64,000 nt of DNA, taken from assembly GCA_009767595.1 (NCBI GenBank), contig VSDK01023707.1:53836-117835 (forward strand). Reading direction: 5' to 3'. This stretch comes from Symbiodinium kawagutii. Its lineage: Eukaryota; Sar; Dinophyceae; Suessiales; Symbiodiniaceae. Made by a program: the position numbers and the translations under genes. Of this stretch, positions 34,265 through 45,585 are shown one piece after another. The notes beneath the pieces are model-generated. The model ran no database searches. It saw only the letters and a program-made list of their open reading frames with translations, and was not told the origin of the DNA. How positions within the stretch are numbered: the first letter of the stretch is position 1; each line of letters begins with the position of its first letter.

Positions 34265-37200
34265 ATGAGTGGTCAGGTAATTGGGCTTACATCTATTAAT
34301 AAAGGCAATATTGGGTTATTAAAAGATCAATATTGCTTCACTGATGAGGTGATATTAATAACACTTGAGGCTTATTGATCAAGGACAAATGTGGGAGAAG
34401 TAAGGGATTAGTGACACTATTGAGTAAGGAGGGATGATTGATCATTCCACACGTTCATTAATTGAGGGATTTTCCATCATGATATTGACTAATGTGTTGG
34501 TAGAGAATTGTTCATGTTTACTCATCAACTTTATCATTTATGCTAGCAACACATCGCTCATCGTGCGTAACGCTTAATATTTGCCAATCAATGATGGACC
34601 ACCAGTAACAAGGATTCATCAATTATGAATAATAGCGGATAATACCAAGAATGATACCATAGTCATGAGGCTACCGCATTGTATCCGTCACTTATGAGAG
34701 TTTGCCACGCGAGAAATCAACACCACGGTCATGGACAATCCAACACGGGCGCACAGTGGGGATCAGCGAAGCAATAGAAGTGGGATCAGCAGACAGTTGC
34801 ATCAGTTTCGGCTCTCTCTCTCTCTCTCTTTGTATAGCTGTAGTGGAGGTGTATGCCGGCAGTTCTTGAGTGGCCACCCATCAAGATCAGGTTCGATTGG
34901 GTGTTTTTGTGATATATCGATGGCAATCCATCTTGACCGAGTTGGGATTGTTTGCTGAGGCCCATACTTGGTACAGTATATCTTTTGCGCGTGCATATGC
35001 GACATTCAACAAGCATCATGGCATGACGTTGCACCGATTGCCAGCCAAGAAGTGTTTTGCTTTGGGTTGCGTTGCATTGAAACCAATGTCATAGCATGTC
35101 GTAGCATACATGTCATAATATCACACTACAGAACAGCAAATACCTCCAGAGACTTCCTTGAGACAAATGGTTACAGTACACTTCACGCTGTTGCAGTACA
35201 TCACATGCACCAAATGATATTCTATGATATACACGGCTAAAAAGAAAGGACAAGACAATCACAATGCACCAGCACATCTTATGAGGCCTAAGAATTGGAA
35301 GGCATTGCATCGCCATCACAACGCAAGACCTTTCCACCGCATTTCAGTTCGTGACGCCGCACAACAAATGAATACAATGCAGTACCACGTAATGCTAATG
35401 AGTTCATCTTTTGCTGAAAACAAATGGGGTAGGGCTCAGCTGTGTTGCCACTCTCCATGTCGCTCAGGGCAGTCCCTCTGCTTTCTTTTCAAGATTGTGT
35501 CGCCAGTACCTCGCCAGCAAGTTGAGCTTTTGTTAAGATGGATCGGCTTCCACTTTTCTCCACGAGCAGTCCTATTCAAGCATACGGAATCATACTCAAT
35601 CATACATGTGTACATGCATGACGAGCTACAGCGTGTACGAAATACATTTGTGAATATATAAATAGTTGAATATATATATATGTAATTTACATATGTAAAT
35701 ATATTGATATACGAGTACATATTTGTATGCACATGCGCATGCTATGTATACATGTATGGCATATTATGGATAGGATTACATATGATGAGAATGTATATGG
35801 TGTGTGGTGTAATGTATACTTTATATACAGTCCATCTATCACACACACACATATATGTATGCGTGGACAGTAGCCAATTACATGAGACATGCATGATATG
35901 CACTGTGCATACACACATGCGTATGCATATATATGTAGATACGTACACACGTACACATGCACATACATGTATATGATTGTATATGTATGATGACGTTTGG
36001 ATACATATGGCACGTCATGTTTTTTTTTATTACATATTATCGAAGGAGCTTTGGAAGTCAGCGTCCGACTTATGGAACGTTGCACCAGGGAGCCCCTCAG
36101 AAGATGTGCCAGAGAAGAGGGATGTCCAGAGGGATGTGGGTGTGCGACTGATGGAATCGCGTAAAATTGATTTATGTATATGATTTGTAAATATGCATGT
36201 TTGTGCATTTGTATGTGTAAATGTATGTGTGTATGTAAATGCATATGTATTTATAATTGTATATGTATTTGTATTTGTAAATGTAAATGTATATGTATAT
36301 GTATATGTGCATGCTTGTGTATTTGCAATTGTATTTGCATATGTACTTGTATTTGTATCTGTATATGTATAGGTATATGAATATTTGTATGTATGTGTAT
36401 GTGTCTACGCGTACGTATTGGTATTTGTAAGTCTATATGTATTGAGCATACGGACAAACATTAAGGAGAAAAAAAGTTTGCCTGAAGTCAATTTTGCAGA
36501 AAATTGATGAGCTCGGGTACATTTACAATTGAAACGTGTACACTGTGTAGGACATTTTTGTGTTTTCATCCCTGTGCCAATGACCTGGAACTTCCAGTTG
36601 CTGGAATAGTTTGCTCTGACAAGGTACGAGAACCTCATTTACGTTTGGAAACTTGGCTCAGCTTGTATACCAGCTCCGCATGCAGAGCAAACTGCAAAAG
36701 ATCGAAGGTTCAATTTTGAAGATCCAACCGACTTCACCCGCAAAATCCAGCCTGAAAGGCAACATTCTCGTGTGCTTGCGCATTTTTGTTTGAATGGGAT
36801 TCCTTTTGGATGCTAATGGATCCGCCATTCTCTGGCGCCATCGCAGGATATGTTTGATTTGACATGGTTTGAAGTAGCATCAGTTACGCATGGCTATACC
36901 AATGATGTATACTGTATGTCTATGTCTATGTACATGTAGATGCTCAAGGGTGTTCAGACGGCTGATGATTCAGCGAGATGGCTACGCACCAATTTTAGGG
37001 TCAAGGGAATACTTGTTGATTCATCATGGCCAAGTAGTGATGGCAACCAATAAGGTTGATGATTATTTAATGATGGTGGATATGGTGGACGATCATTACT
37101 GGTTCACTGGCAGTTGGTTGTGATTGATTCAACAATGCCCCATCAATGCCCGGAGCAATCATTAATCAAGCCAGTATTCTGAAATAAACATGTTTCATCC

Positions 37201-40124
37201 ATGCTTTTTCATTCGATGATAGTAGTGGGGCTGGTTATTGGGACTATCATGGCTGATACTCCTGTGGTTAACTATCAATGATGGCTGCTATATATATATA
37301 TGTGTATGTAAATATCTATATGTGTATATAGATATATATATATGTACATAAATATACCCTATGGACTCTAGATGTACCTGGTACTTTTCGTTCACACCGG
37401 AGGCTTGAAGGCGACTTCAGCATCGGTTGCAAACGAAATCTGGGTGCTTACCTTGCATCAGGCGGCAGGGACACTGTGGGGCGCCCCAAAGCTTTCCCGA
37501 TGAAGAGCAGTTGCCATCTCCAAACAGGTAACAGGCAACTGTACCGGTTAATGTTGGCAACTAGTAGGTGATGAACTGGTAAAGTTTAACAGGTTAAGTC
37601 ATGACGAACTATGGTGACTGCGGGTTGATCTTGTTCAATCATATGGCTAACAATAGTTTTGATATGTTCTGATGCGCACCAAAATCAGTATATGGTAAAT
37701 CTATGGTCAATGACAGGCAAGTCCCGGCCAAGAGATTCTGCACCTGAATCGACGCTGTGATGATGCGTGGACTTGACCGGACCTGTATCAATTCAACCAG
37801 TGGAATGAGCACTTTGAAGAGGGAAACCAACCATTTTTCGGGATTTTTATCAACCCATTTCCGCACACATGAATCAAAAAGAATGAGGATCACCTGTGTC
37901 CAATCACTTGTTCAGCCAGGCGATGTGATCGCACACTTTGATGATGACGATGTCTACGCCCCATCCTATCTTGCAACTGTGTTTGCAAGAGACAGTTTCA
38001 ACCAAGTGGCTTACAAGCCAAATACCAGGAAACCATCATATAATAAATGATGGTTTAAATGGGCCACTGGAACCTGGAAGTATTCCTGGTTCAGCAAATC
38101 CTATGACAGCAGAGCAGCTAGGCCCAGCTGCAGAGCAGCTCTTTTGGGTGAGACTGATCTGATGGGAAATCCGCATTGATAAACCAGCCATTTTTCTATG
38201 GTAGACCAGCAGATATACAATATATGTCATAATTCCTAGGGATGGTCTATAAATATTTATCTCCAACGACTGTACATTAGAGACTCCTGTGGAAGGATAT
38301 CCCACTCTGTGGTACCATCCACTGATCGCAGGGTCGAAAAGGGCCTGCCTCAGATGCCATGTGGTTCGGCCAGCTGGTTTGTGAGTACCTGTGGGGATAC
38401 CAAGCACGAAAGATGCCAGGCAAGTATGGTCTCTGAACTGGATCATCGAAACTTGGAGAGGGGATGCGAAAGATGCAAGGGAGTTGGTATGCTCCTATGA
38501 CCAGAAAGCAGTGATGTTTTGCGCTTTTGTCGTGGAGGGCACTATGCTGTGGTATATTGGTCATGAGCCATACAATGCATCAAGCTGAGGAAAACAAACA
38601 GACAACAAGTGCGCAAGTGCGCACAAGGAGACGATGTCCAAGTGTTCAAGTTAAATATGACCAATGGCAGTGGTACCTGCAAACATGACAGCTGGGCCAC
38701 GGTGAACCAGTGGCTATGGTCTAACCTATGTCCACCAAATGGCGCAACACCAAGGAAACTTGGTGGCTTTGACCTTGAGTGCCTGGTATGATTTTGACCT
38801 CCGCCTTGGCAGATGTGGATTTGTTGATCCCGAGGACCGAAGTCACGTCCCATTTGGATGAGTATCCGTTGATGTCTCGAAGTCGTGGATAAAGAACTGG
38901 AAAGTTGTCCAAAGTGTTTCAAGACCAATAAAGAAAAGCTTCGTCGCGGTGGCCGATGAAACTAACAACATTTCTCTGCAATATGATGATTTTCATGATG
39001 ATTATTATGATAATACATCGACCGGACAAAAGTTGTGAACGCTTTGCTTTGGAAAACCCTTTCCCCTTAGAATCCTACAGTGAAAGTCGCCGTGCAAGTC
39101 TGGTCCCGTAGTATTAAAATTTAGTACGGGGTGGACGGGACCACAACAAACAAGTCACAAGTTAACATCACCGCGTGACACACACACACACACACAGCCC
39201 AAAAGCCAAGTGTTCGCAAACTTTCTTTGTTTGGGAGCATTGTGATGATGGTTATGATGATTATCTATTGCAAGAACCGCCCACAATGCCCTATCGAGTT
39301 GGAGTTTCTCTGAAATTTCGACCCTTCACCAGCTTGTCTTGCTCATGTTTCGCAGGCGCTTCATGACGTGGATCTGGTGGCTACAAAGAAAGGGCATCAG
39401 AAGATCAGGCAATTTCGTGAGCCTCGGGCCAAACAAGATGCATCAACACAAGACACAAGTCTCAGTGCCATTTGATCCATGTTCCCATCGCGTCGGGAAG
39501 AGATGTCGGCACAGTTTGCTGGCTTCACTTAAGATATGAGAACACAGCTGTTGCAATTGTTTTGTGCCCTACCTTCATAATTGCAGTGCTGCTTTAGAAG
39601 CTGATCATCACGGTGCACAATGGTGTTGCCTCTTGCTGCGCGAGTTTTTCCTTCATTTGATGCAGTGCTTGGCTCAGGAGAGTGGAGTGAACGCGGCGAT
39701 TTACGGCTATGGTTTTTCATACGTCGCCCGGTAAGTGTGAGGATTCGATGGCTGAAATCAGATGACGGTATTCCCATGATGGGTCATGGGTCGTCATCTT
39801 CAACCAGCATGTTTGAAAGCGCAAAACTGGCTAACTATTCGCAAGTGTAATGATTGGTAGGTTGTGAGTCTGAACCAAAGCTTGCCACATGTAAAGCCTT
39901 GAGAGCTGCCAGCATCACTATGGCCATCCTTGTCACATGATGTCACATGTGTTTCCTGTAGATTTTCATGTCAAGCATCGAGGTGTATTTGCGTCGCGTG
40001 GCCCTGTACTATCCATTTACAGCCGCCAGGCAGCAAGGTCCCCGCTGTTGGTGTGCGACTGCCGACCTAACAGAAATGTTGATTGGTAGTCCCCAAAAGT
40101 GTTGCTGATTCGTATCCACTCATC

Positions 40125-40167
<43 letters not shown>

Positions 40168-40912
40168 CCACCACCACCACCACCATCAACACCCCTATGC
40201 TTCGTAGATGATCTCCACGTGGTGGTTGGATGTTGTTGGTACCATCGATTGTGCACACCGGCTGCAAGGACACCAACCTCTGTGAGGACGTGACCTTTTT
40301 GCTCCGCCTCAAAGAGGCCCCGGTGGGGAAAGCTGGGGCTTCACCATGGTTGTTGGAGGAGCAATGTGGGGTTTTCTTAGAATAGGGAACCCCCAAAAAT
40401 GGTTGGCTTATTACTATAATATTGGATGATTTTGGGGGTACCCATATATAAATCTATCAAGTAATTCGATGTTGGCCTTAGTGGATAATTACAGGAGCCA
40501 TGGTCAATACATGTCAATGCTGATTCACAGTGGTGATTGCCGAACATGATCCTTCCCAATGAACTATTCATTGTGAATCATTGTCGGCAAGTCCTAGCCA
40601 TGATTATTTTTATTAACCAGCCAAGCCACTGTTGATCATGAGTGACCATTTTCGATCGTCATTGCCCATTCTCAAGCAGGATGAGGCATTGGAAGACAGC
40701 TAAGCAGGTTTCAAGTTCCGCTGTTTGGCTGCAAGGTCTATGACCTTCAAGTCGGGCTGAAACGCGATTGCGAGGTCCATGGGGTGGTCTTCCAAGATTG
40801 CCACGAGAGAACGGGGTCCATAAATGCTTCTTCCAACTGGGAGGTTTTCCCCAGCATTTTCAGGGATGATTGGGGGTTGTGTACTGCTGACGACATTTCT
40901 AACAGTTTGTAA
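34124..40912 (+). CDS. Glycosyltransferase family 2-like gene (eight-exon model)
   Basis: Exons read by eye at 34124-34264, 37411-37461, 37920-37978, 38755-38846, 39678-39722, 39983-40021, 40269-40322 and 40736-40912 give, in order, the landmarks of a GT-A family 2 glycosyltransferase: AQSWTDKELVIIDE (donor-binding start), SIGCKRNLGAYLASGD, VIAHFDDDDVYAPSYL (metal/nucleotide-sugar DxD), a middle strand LSAWYDFDL, YGYGFSY-VYLRRVALYYPF, and CEDVTFLLRLKEA (acidic acceptor-side motif). Family members transfer sugars from nucleotide-sugars, commonly in Golgi/ER or at membranes. No membrane segment was found, so location is unknown. Junctions from 38846 onward are all phase 0. Gaps remain between exons 1-2 and 3-4, and exon 1 has a frame problem (see findings), so this may be a decaying copy. 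The order of motifs makes the family call firm; the exact exon limits are inferred. Confidence 0.7.
35640..36430. repeat. TATGTA/ACATAT simple-repeat region
   Basis: About 0.8 kb of alternating TATATGTATATG, CACACACATATATG and ATGTAAATGTAT units, interrupted only by the island at 36046-36160. Frames such as repeated Cys-Ile or His-Thr are artefacts. Confidence 0.85.
36046..36160 (+). CDS. Candidate 115-bp exon inside TATGTA repeats
   Basis: Acceptor TTATCGAAG| and donor GGAATCGC|GTAAAA bound a frame reading ELWKSASDLWNVAPGSPSED then VPEKRDVQRDVGVRLMES. It is the only coding-like island in 0.8 kb of TATGTA repeat. It lies between GT2-like exons 1 and 2, but that family needs only a few residues there, so it may be an insertion, part of another transcript, or chance. 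Confidence 0.4.
37411..37461 (+). CDS. GT2-like gene, exon 2 (KRN motif)
   Basis: After acceptor GCTTGAAG| it reads DFSIGCKRNLGAYLAS, ending with a split Gly codon. The donor is TCAG|GCGGCAGG, a GC-type donor, joining to CAG|GCGATG at 37920. The join recreates the contiguous family motif KRN-x6-A-S-G-D. The frame would also stay open to a GT donor at 37527, but then the motif would be broken. Confidence 0.65.
37920..37978 (+). CDS. GT2-like gene, exon 3 (DDDD metal-binding motif)
   Basis: After acceptor TCAGCCAG| it reads (G)DVIAHFDDDDVYAPSYLAT and ends at a GT donor (GCAACT|GTGTTT). The run of four Asp after a hydrophobic strand is the GT-A DxD motif that binds the divalent metal and nucleotide-sugar. 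The VYAP that follows is typical of the family. The next called exon starts in a different phase, so a small exon (perhaps near 38110-38150) or another donor is missing. Confidence 0.7.
38755..38846 (+). CDS. GT2-like gene, middle exon
   Basis: After acceptor AACACCAAG| it reads NLVALTLSAWYDFDLRLGRC then GFVDPEDRSH, ending at CAC|GTCCCA. A hydrophobic strand, an aromatic motif and a GFVDP turn fit the region between DDDD and YGYGFSY in related proteins. Ends in phase 0, matching the next exon. GC-rich islands at 38330-38480 are not assigned. Confidence 0.5.
39356..39474 (+). CDS. Candidate exon or terminal exon, charged protein
   Basis: After acceptor GTTTCGCAG| it reads ALHDVDLVATKKGHQKIRQF then REPRAKQDASTQDTSLSAI and a TGA. 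It is protein-like but has no place in the GT2 order (it lies between the middle exon and YGYGFSY), so it may be chance or an alternative exon. Confidence 0.25.
39678..39722 (+). CDS. GT2-like gene, exon ending YGYGFSY
   Basis: After acceptor TTGGCTCAG| 15 codons read ESGVNAAIYGYGFSY. The donor is TCATAC|GTCGCC. Joined to the exon at 39983 it gives YGYGFSY-VYLRRVALYYPF, an uninterrupted family motif in phase 0. A second possible donor (CCCG|GTAAGT) 9 bp later has a better consensus but breaks the frame. Confidence 0.6.
39983..40021 (+). CDS. GT2-like gene, exon VYLRRVALYYPFT
   Basis: After acceptor AGCATCGAG| 13 codons read VYLRRVALYYPFT. To stay in phase with the next exon the donor must be TTTACA|GCCGCC or 3 bp later, both GC-type. 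Phase 0-0. Confidence 0.55.
40124..40190. repeat. (TCA)n(CCA)n microsatellite
   Basis: About 14 TCA units followed by CCA units, in the intron between two GT2-like exons. Poly-Ser/Pro or poly-Asp/Met frames through it are artefacts. Confidence 0.95.
40269..40322 (+). CDS. GT2-like gene, exon with CEDV motif
   Basis: After acceptor CGGCTGCAAG| 18 codons read DTNLCEDVTFLLRLKEAP, with donor GCCCCG|GTGGGG. The acidic pair in CEDVTF, followed by L-x-x-L-K, corresponds to the ED-x-D/T-hydrophobic motif on the acceptor side of GT2 enzymes, where the catalytic base lies. Phase 0-0. Confidence 0.65.
40365..40443 (+). repeat. Dispersed GGGGG-core element, copy C
   Basis: Reads GTGGGGTTTTCTTAGAATAGG, GAACCCCCAAAAATGG, TTGGCTTATTACTATAATATT and GGATGATTTTGGGGG. 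It lies 43 bp after the donor of the GT2-like exon at 40269-40322, so it is inside the final intron. Confidence 0.75.
40736..40912 (+). CDS. GT2-like gene, terminal exon
   Basis: After acceptor TTGGCTGCAAG| it reads VYDLQVGLKRDCEVHGVVFQ, DCHERTGSINASSNWEVFPS and DDWGLCTADDISNSL, then TAA at 40910-40912. It starts in phase 0 as required by the previous exon. The first half has G/C-ending codons. It is the right length and place for the C-terminal segment of the enzyme domain. A possible internal donor (TGGGAG|GTTTTC) means the protein could continue elsewhere. Confidence 0.5.
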   Translation, partial: VYDLQVGLKRDCEVHGVVFQDCHERTGSINASSNWEVFPSIFRDDWGLCTADDISNSL

Positions 40913-40929
40913 TGAATCTGAACTTTGCG

Positions 40930-42300
40930 TACTCCCTTGGAAAGAGAACTAAAGCCTGGCAGTACAAACAATCATGAAACTTTGTTGATTTGGTTGTTCT
41001 GAAGCTCAGTGTGTGAGCCCTTTAGCATTGTACCACTGGCTAATAGGTCCCATGCGGCAGTGGCTTGAGCAATAGGGTCAAGGGTGTTTGGAACACCAGA
41101 TGCACATTTGGCGATTGCTGTGTTTAAGAAGGGTTTTGGCATTTTGCAGCATGGAGGACGAGCCACCCGTGTCCGTCTTGTATAGTCTGCCGTGCCTGCA
41201 TTGAGTTTGTGAACTACCAGTAAGATTCAGGATGCTGACATGTTTCATGCATTTCTTTCTTTTTTGCACCATCTTTTGTTTTAAAACTTAGCTGACTGTG
41301 TTGTCCGGCCTTTGTCCAGGGACTATGCCTTCATATAATGCATGGCGGCAATACGGCGGACTCCATGTTGCATCGTGAAGTGCAAGATGTTGCAGCTCGG
41401 TCAGGTAGAGTGGTCGTTTTTCAGCATGTACTGCAGCCATAGACACTCAGTCGTACACAGATTGATATCTGAGATCTTTTGTGGTTCTATCGCCTTTGAA
41501 TCACCTAATCACAGTCAACTCTTTGACTCAGACATTTTCTAGACACTGCCAACATGGGGTTGGATTAGCTTGCTGCAAGTGAATTCTGCTTCACCAATGC
41601 ACGTGCTTCGATCATGCTCATCGCTTGCTTGAACAAAAGCGTTTGCTCAGGCACAACTCCATGTTTGCGAGCTCAACTTGCCCTTCTTGAAAGAGTTCGT
41701 AGATGGAAGCACACCATCCATGACTGGAGCGAACAAGGACATATTTCACCATGAGTTCTGCACCTACATCGTATCAGTGTAGAAGGCATTTCAAACCTTG
41801 CAAGGAGCACGTGCAACTGTCGAGTACAACAGGCCGATTCTTTGTAAAAGCTGACAACGAACAGCGGATGCGCTCTTTCCAAGCAGTCATTCAGGAGGAG
41901 GCCTGCAAAGTTTCAGAACATCTGGAGATGTTTATATGTGCACATGTCATGTGTCAGCGGCATTGAGCTGCAAGGTATTTATCAAACAGGCTTGTAGATT
42001 TGAAACATAGAGTGCCCAACTGTCGCACAGAATTCTCCACTTCAGGTAAGCTTTGCAGCACGATGTTTGGCACTTTGGCAATGGGAATCCACAGCAGAGC
42101 CACAGACGATGGACCCAGGCAGATTTCTTGCAACCTGTTGCTTCCGATGCACCTAAGGAGCGAGGCTTGTCCCTGGACGAGATGGATAAACATGACTGCG
42201 TTTGGTAAAAATCTCCTTGAATTATTTCTGAAATTGTCTGAAAGAATATTTGGTATCTTTAGATTATACATAAAATCAGGAATAAATATGGCTTATCTAA
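40930..42300. other. No secure gene
   Basis: Short frames on both strands, A/T-ending codons, no splice-bounded island. A minus-strand frame at 40972-41166 (TLDPIAQATAAWDLL) is mildly protein-like and could be a mobile-element relic. Composition drifts to AT-rich after 42250. Confidence 0.4.
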
Positions 42301-43059
42301 AATAATATAAGTCCTTCTGTATTAAAAGTACTCCCAGCACAAGAAATGGTATGGATCGGAAACCATAACTAAAAAAATTCCCAATAATACAGATAATAAA
42401 ATTTGAGAACACATTTTTTTTACCCATATAATTATATCGGACAACAAATAAACTTAAAACAAAGAACTATATATTTATCTTTTTAAAATCCTTACCCAAT
42501 ATAAAATTACAATATTTTATTAATAATTTTTAAATCTTTTTATAATATATAATTTAAATATTTTTATATTATTATATTTATTTAATTTTAAAAAATTAAT
42601 ACTATTATTAAATAATATTTAATATAATATATTAATTAATATATTATATAATATTATATATAATTAATAAAAAAAAGAAATATATATATTAAAAATATAA
42701 AATAAAAAATAAATATAAAATTAAGAAAAATATTTTTTAAATAAATTATATATTTAAAAAATAATATTATATAAAATATTATTTTTATATTTTTTAAATT
42801 ATAACATGGGTTAATACCCAGGTACTGCCGACCCCCTTTCTTTTGTAAGAATTTGGGTTTGCTATGGTAGAAATAGGAAATAAGGCTTTTTAAGGTAAGT
42901 CCCGGGGTTAATACCAGCTATAATATACCAGGTTTAGTCCTTACTTATATTAACTTTTAAAAAAGGGATATTGGCGGTACTTGGGTATTAGCCTATTTTA
43001 TAATTTCTAAAAATTAACGGTTTATACCTATACTTTGCGGGGGCTAAATAATAATTTTA

Positions 43060-44560
43060 AGTATTTTAAAAACTCATATTTTGGCAGCCTGGCTCCGGCC
43101 ATGGAACTTTAAAAGCCAACGGCTGAGACCTATAACCTCCTAAAGCCAACGGTTTATACCTATACCGTATTGGAAACGGTTTGCGGGGGCTAAACCGTAA
43201 TTTTAAATATCCTAAAAATTTATGTTTTGGTAATATAATTCCGGTCATGAAACTTTAAAAGTCAATGGCTGAGGCCGATAACTTCTAAAAGCCCACGGTT
43301 TATACCTATACCATCTATACCGTATCGGGAAGGGTTTGTGGGGGCCAAATGGCAGCTTTGAACGTCCTAAAAATACATGCTTTGGAAACATGGCCCCGGC
43401 TATGGAACTTTAAAAGCCAACGGTTGAGGTCGATAACTTCCAAAAGCTCACGGTTTACGCCTGTACCATCTATACCGCATTGGGAAGGGTTTGTGGGAGC
43501 TAAAGGGCAGGTTTAAATATCCTAAAAATGCATGTTTTTACAGCATGGCTCCGGCCATGGAACTTTAAAAGCCAATGGCTCCGGCCATGGAAGTCCAAAA
43601 GCCAACGGCTGTGGCCTATAACCTCCCAAAGCCAACGGTTTACACCTATACCCCCTCGGGAAGGGTTTATAGGGGCTAAACGGCAGCTTTGAACGCCCTA
43701 AAAAGCAATATTTTCGCAGCATAATTCAGGTTATGGAACTCCAAAAGCCAATGGTTATTGCCTATATGCCTTCGGGGAAGGTTTACAGGGGTTAAATGGC
43801 AGCTTTGAATACCCTAAAAACCAATGCTTTCACAGCATGGCTCCGGCCATGGAATTCTAAAAGCCAACGGCTAAGGCCTATAACCTCCAAAAGCCAGCGG
43901 TTATCGCCTATATCCCGTCGGGGCGGGTTTGCGGGAGCCAATCGGCAGCTTTGAACGACCTAAAAACCCAGGCTTTGGCAGCATGGCTCGGGCCATGGAA
44001 TTTTAAAAACCAACGGCTGACCTACAAAAACCAACGGTTATTACCTATACCCTCTCCGATTTGCAGGGGCCAAACGGCAGCTTTGAACGACCTAAAAACT
44101 TATGCTTTGGCAACATGGCTCCGGTCATGGAATTTGAAAAGCCAACAGTTATCGCCTATACCCTTCGGGAAAGGTTTGCAGGGGCCAAACGGCAGCTTTG
44201 AACGTCCTAAAAACCCATGTTTTGGCAGCATGACTCCAGCCATGGACTTTACTCTCCAGAAGCCAACGGTTATTACCTATACCCCGTCGAGGAGGGTTTG
44301 GAAGGGCCAAATGGCAGCTTTGAACGGCCTAAAAACTCATTCTTTGGCAGCATGGCTCGGGTTATGGAACTTTAAAAGCCAATGGCTAAGGCCTATAACC
44401 TCCAAAAGGCAACAGTTATTACCTATACCCCGTCGGGAGGGTTTGCAGGGACCAAATAACAGCTTTAAACATCATAAAAACTCATGCTTTGGCAGCATGG
44501 CTCGGGCCATGGAACTTTAAAAGCCAACGGTTGAGGCCGATAACCTCCAAAAACCAGTCA
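43060..44560. repeat. Tandem repeat of ~140-bp degenerate units, about 11 copies
   Basis: Each unit contains CCTAAAAACnCATGCTTTGG, CAGCATGGCTCCGGCCATGG, AACTTTAAAAGCCAACGG and ACCTATACCCCGTCGGGA, then GGGTTTGCAGGGGC. Units start near 43066, 43212, 43367, 43521, 43698, 43816, 43960, 44093, 44209, 44331 and 44475 (spacing 116-177 bp). The 189-codon open frame at 43951-44520 is a by-product of the repeat, not a gene. Confidence 0.85.
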
Positions 44561-44656
44561 GAAAGGGGTCGAAAACCACAAATAAATATAGCAATACATA
44601 GGTCTGGCAAATCTAAATGTAATAGTTCCATGCCTATGGCGGTTCCAAGTACCGCC

Positions 44657-45585
44657 NNNNNNNNNNNNNNNNNNNNNNNNNNNNNNNNNNNNNNNNNNNN
44701 NNNNNNNNNNNNNNNNNNNNNNNNNNNNNNNNNNNNNNNNNNNNNNNNNNNNNNNNNNNNNNNNNNNNNNNNNNNNNNNNNNNNNNNNNNNNNNNNNNNN
44801 NNNNNNNNNNNNNNNNNNNNNNNNNNNNNNNNNNNNNNNNNNNNNNNNNNNNNNNNNNNNNNNNNNNNNNNNNNNNNNNNNNNNNNNNNNNNNNNNNNNN
44901 NNNNNNNNNNNNNNNNNNNNNNNNNNNNNNNNNNNNNNNNNNNNNNNNNNNNNNNNNNNNNNNNNNNNNNNNNNNNNNNNNNNNNNNNNNNNNNNNNNNN
45001 NNNNNNNNNNNNNNNNNNNNNNNNNNNNNNNNNNNNNNNNNNNNNNNNNNNNNNNNNNNNNNNNNNNNNNNNNNNNNNNNNNNNNNNNNNNNNNNNNNNN
45101 NNNNNNNNNNNNNNNNNNNNNNNNNNNNNNNNNNNNNNNNNNNNNNNNNNNNNNNNNNNNNNNNNNNNNNNNNNNNNNNNNNNNNNNNNNNNNNNNNNNN
45201 NNNNNNNNNNNNNNNNNNNNNNNNNNNNNNNNNNNNNNNNNNNNNNNNNNNNNNNNNNNNNNNNNNNNNNNNNNNNNNNNNNNNNNNNNNNNNNNNNNNN
45301 NNNNNNNNNNNNNNNNNNNNNNNNNNNNNNNNNNNNNNNNNNNNNNNNNNNNNNNNNNNNNNNNNNNNNNNNNNNNNNNNNNNNNNNNNNNNNNNNNNNN
45401 NNNNNNNNNNNNNNNNNNNNNNNNNNNNNNNNNNNNNNNNNNNNNNNNNNNNNNNNNNNNNNNNNNNNNNNNNNNNNNNNNNNNNNNNNNNNNNNNNNNN
45501 NNNNNNNNNNNNNNNNNNNNNNNNNNNNNNNNNNNNNNNNNNNNNNNNNNNNNNNNNNNNNNNNNNNNNNNNNNNNNNNNNNNNN
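44657..45585. other. Assembly gap (929 N)
   Basis: Continuous run of N. Any open frame drawn across it is meaningless. Confidence 1.

Noticed and set aside
38703..38755. Second YGLTYV-like motif that could be a duplicate of YGYGFSY
   Set aside because: The following middle-strand block (ALTLSAWYDFDL) must precede YGYGFSY in this family, so the resemblance is chance; the exon is taken to start at 38755.
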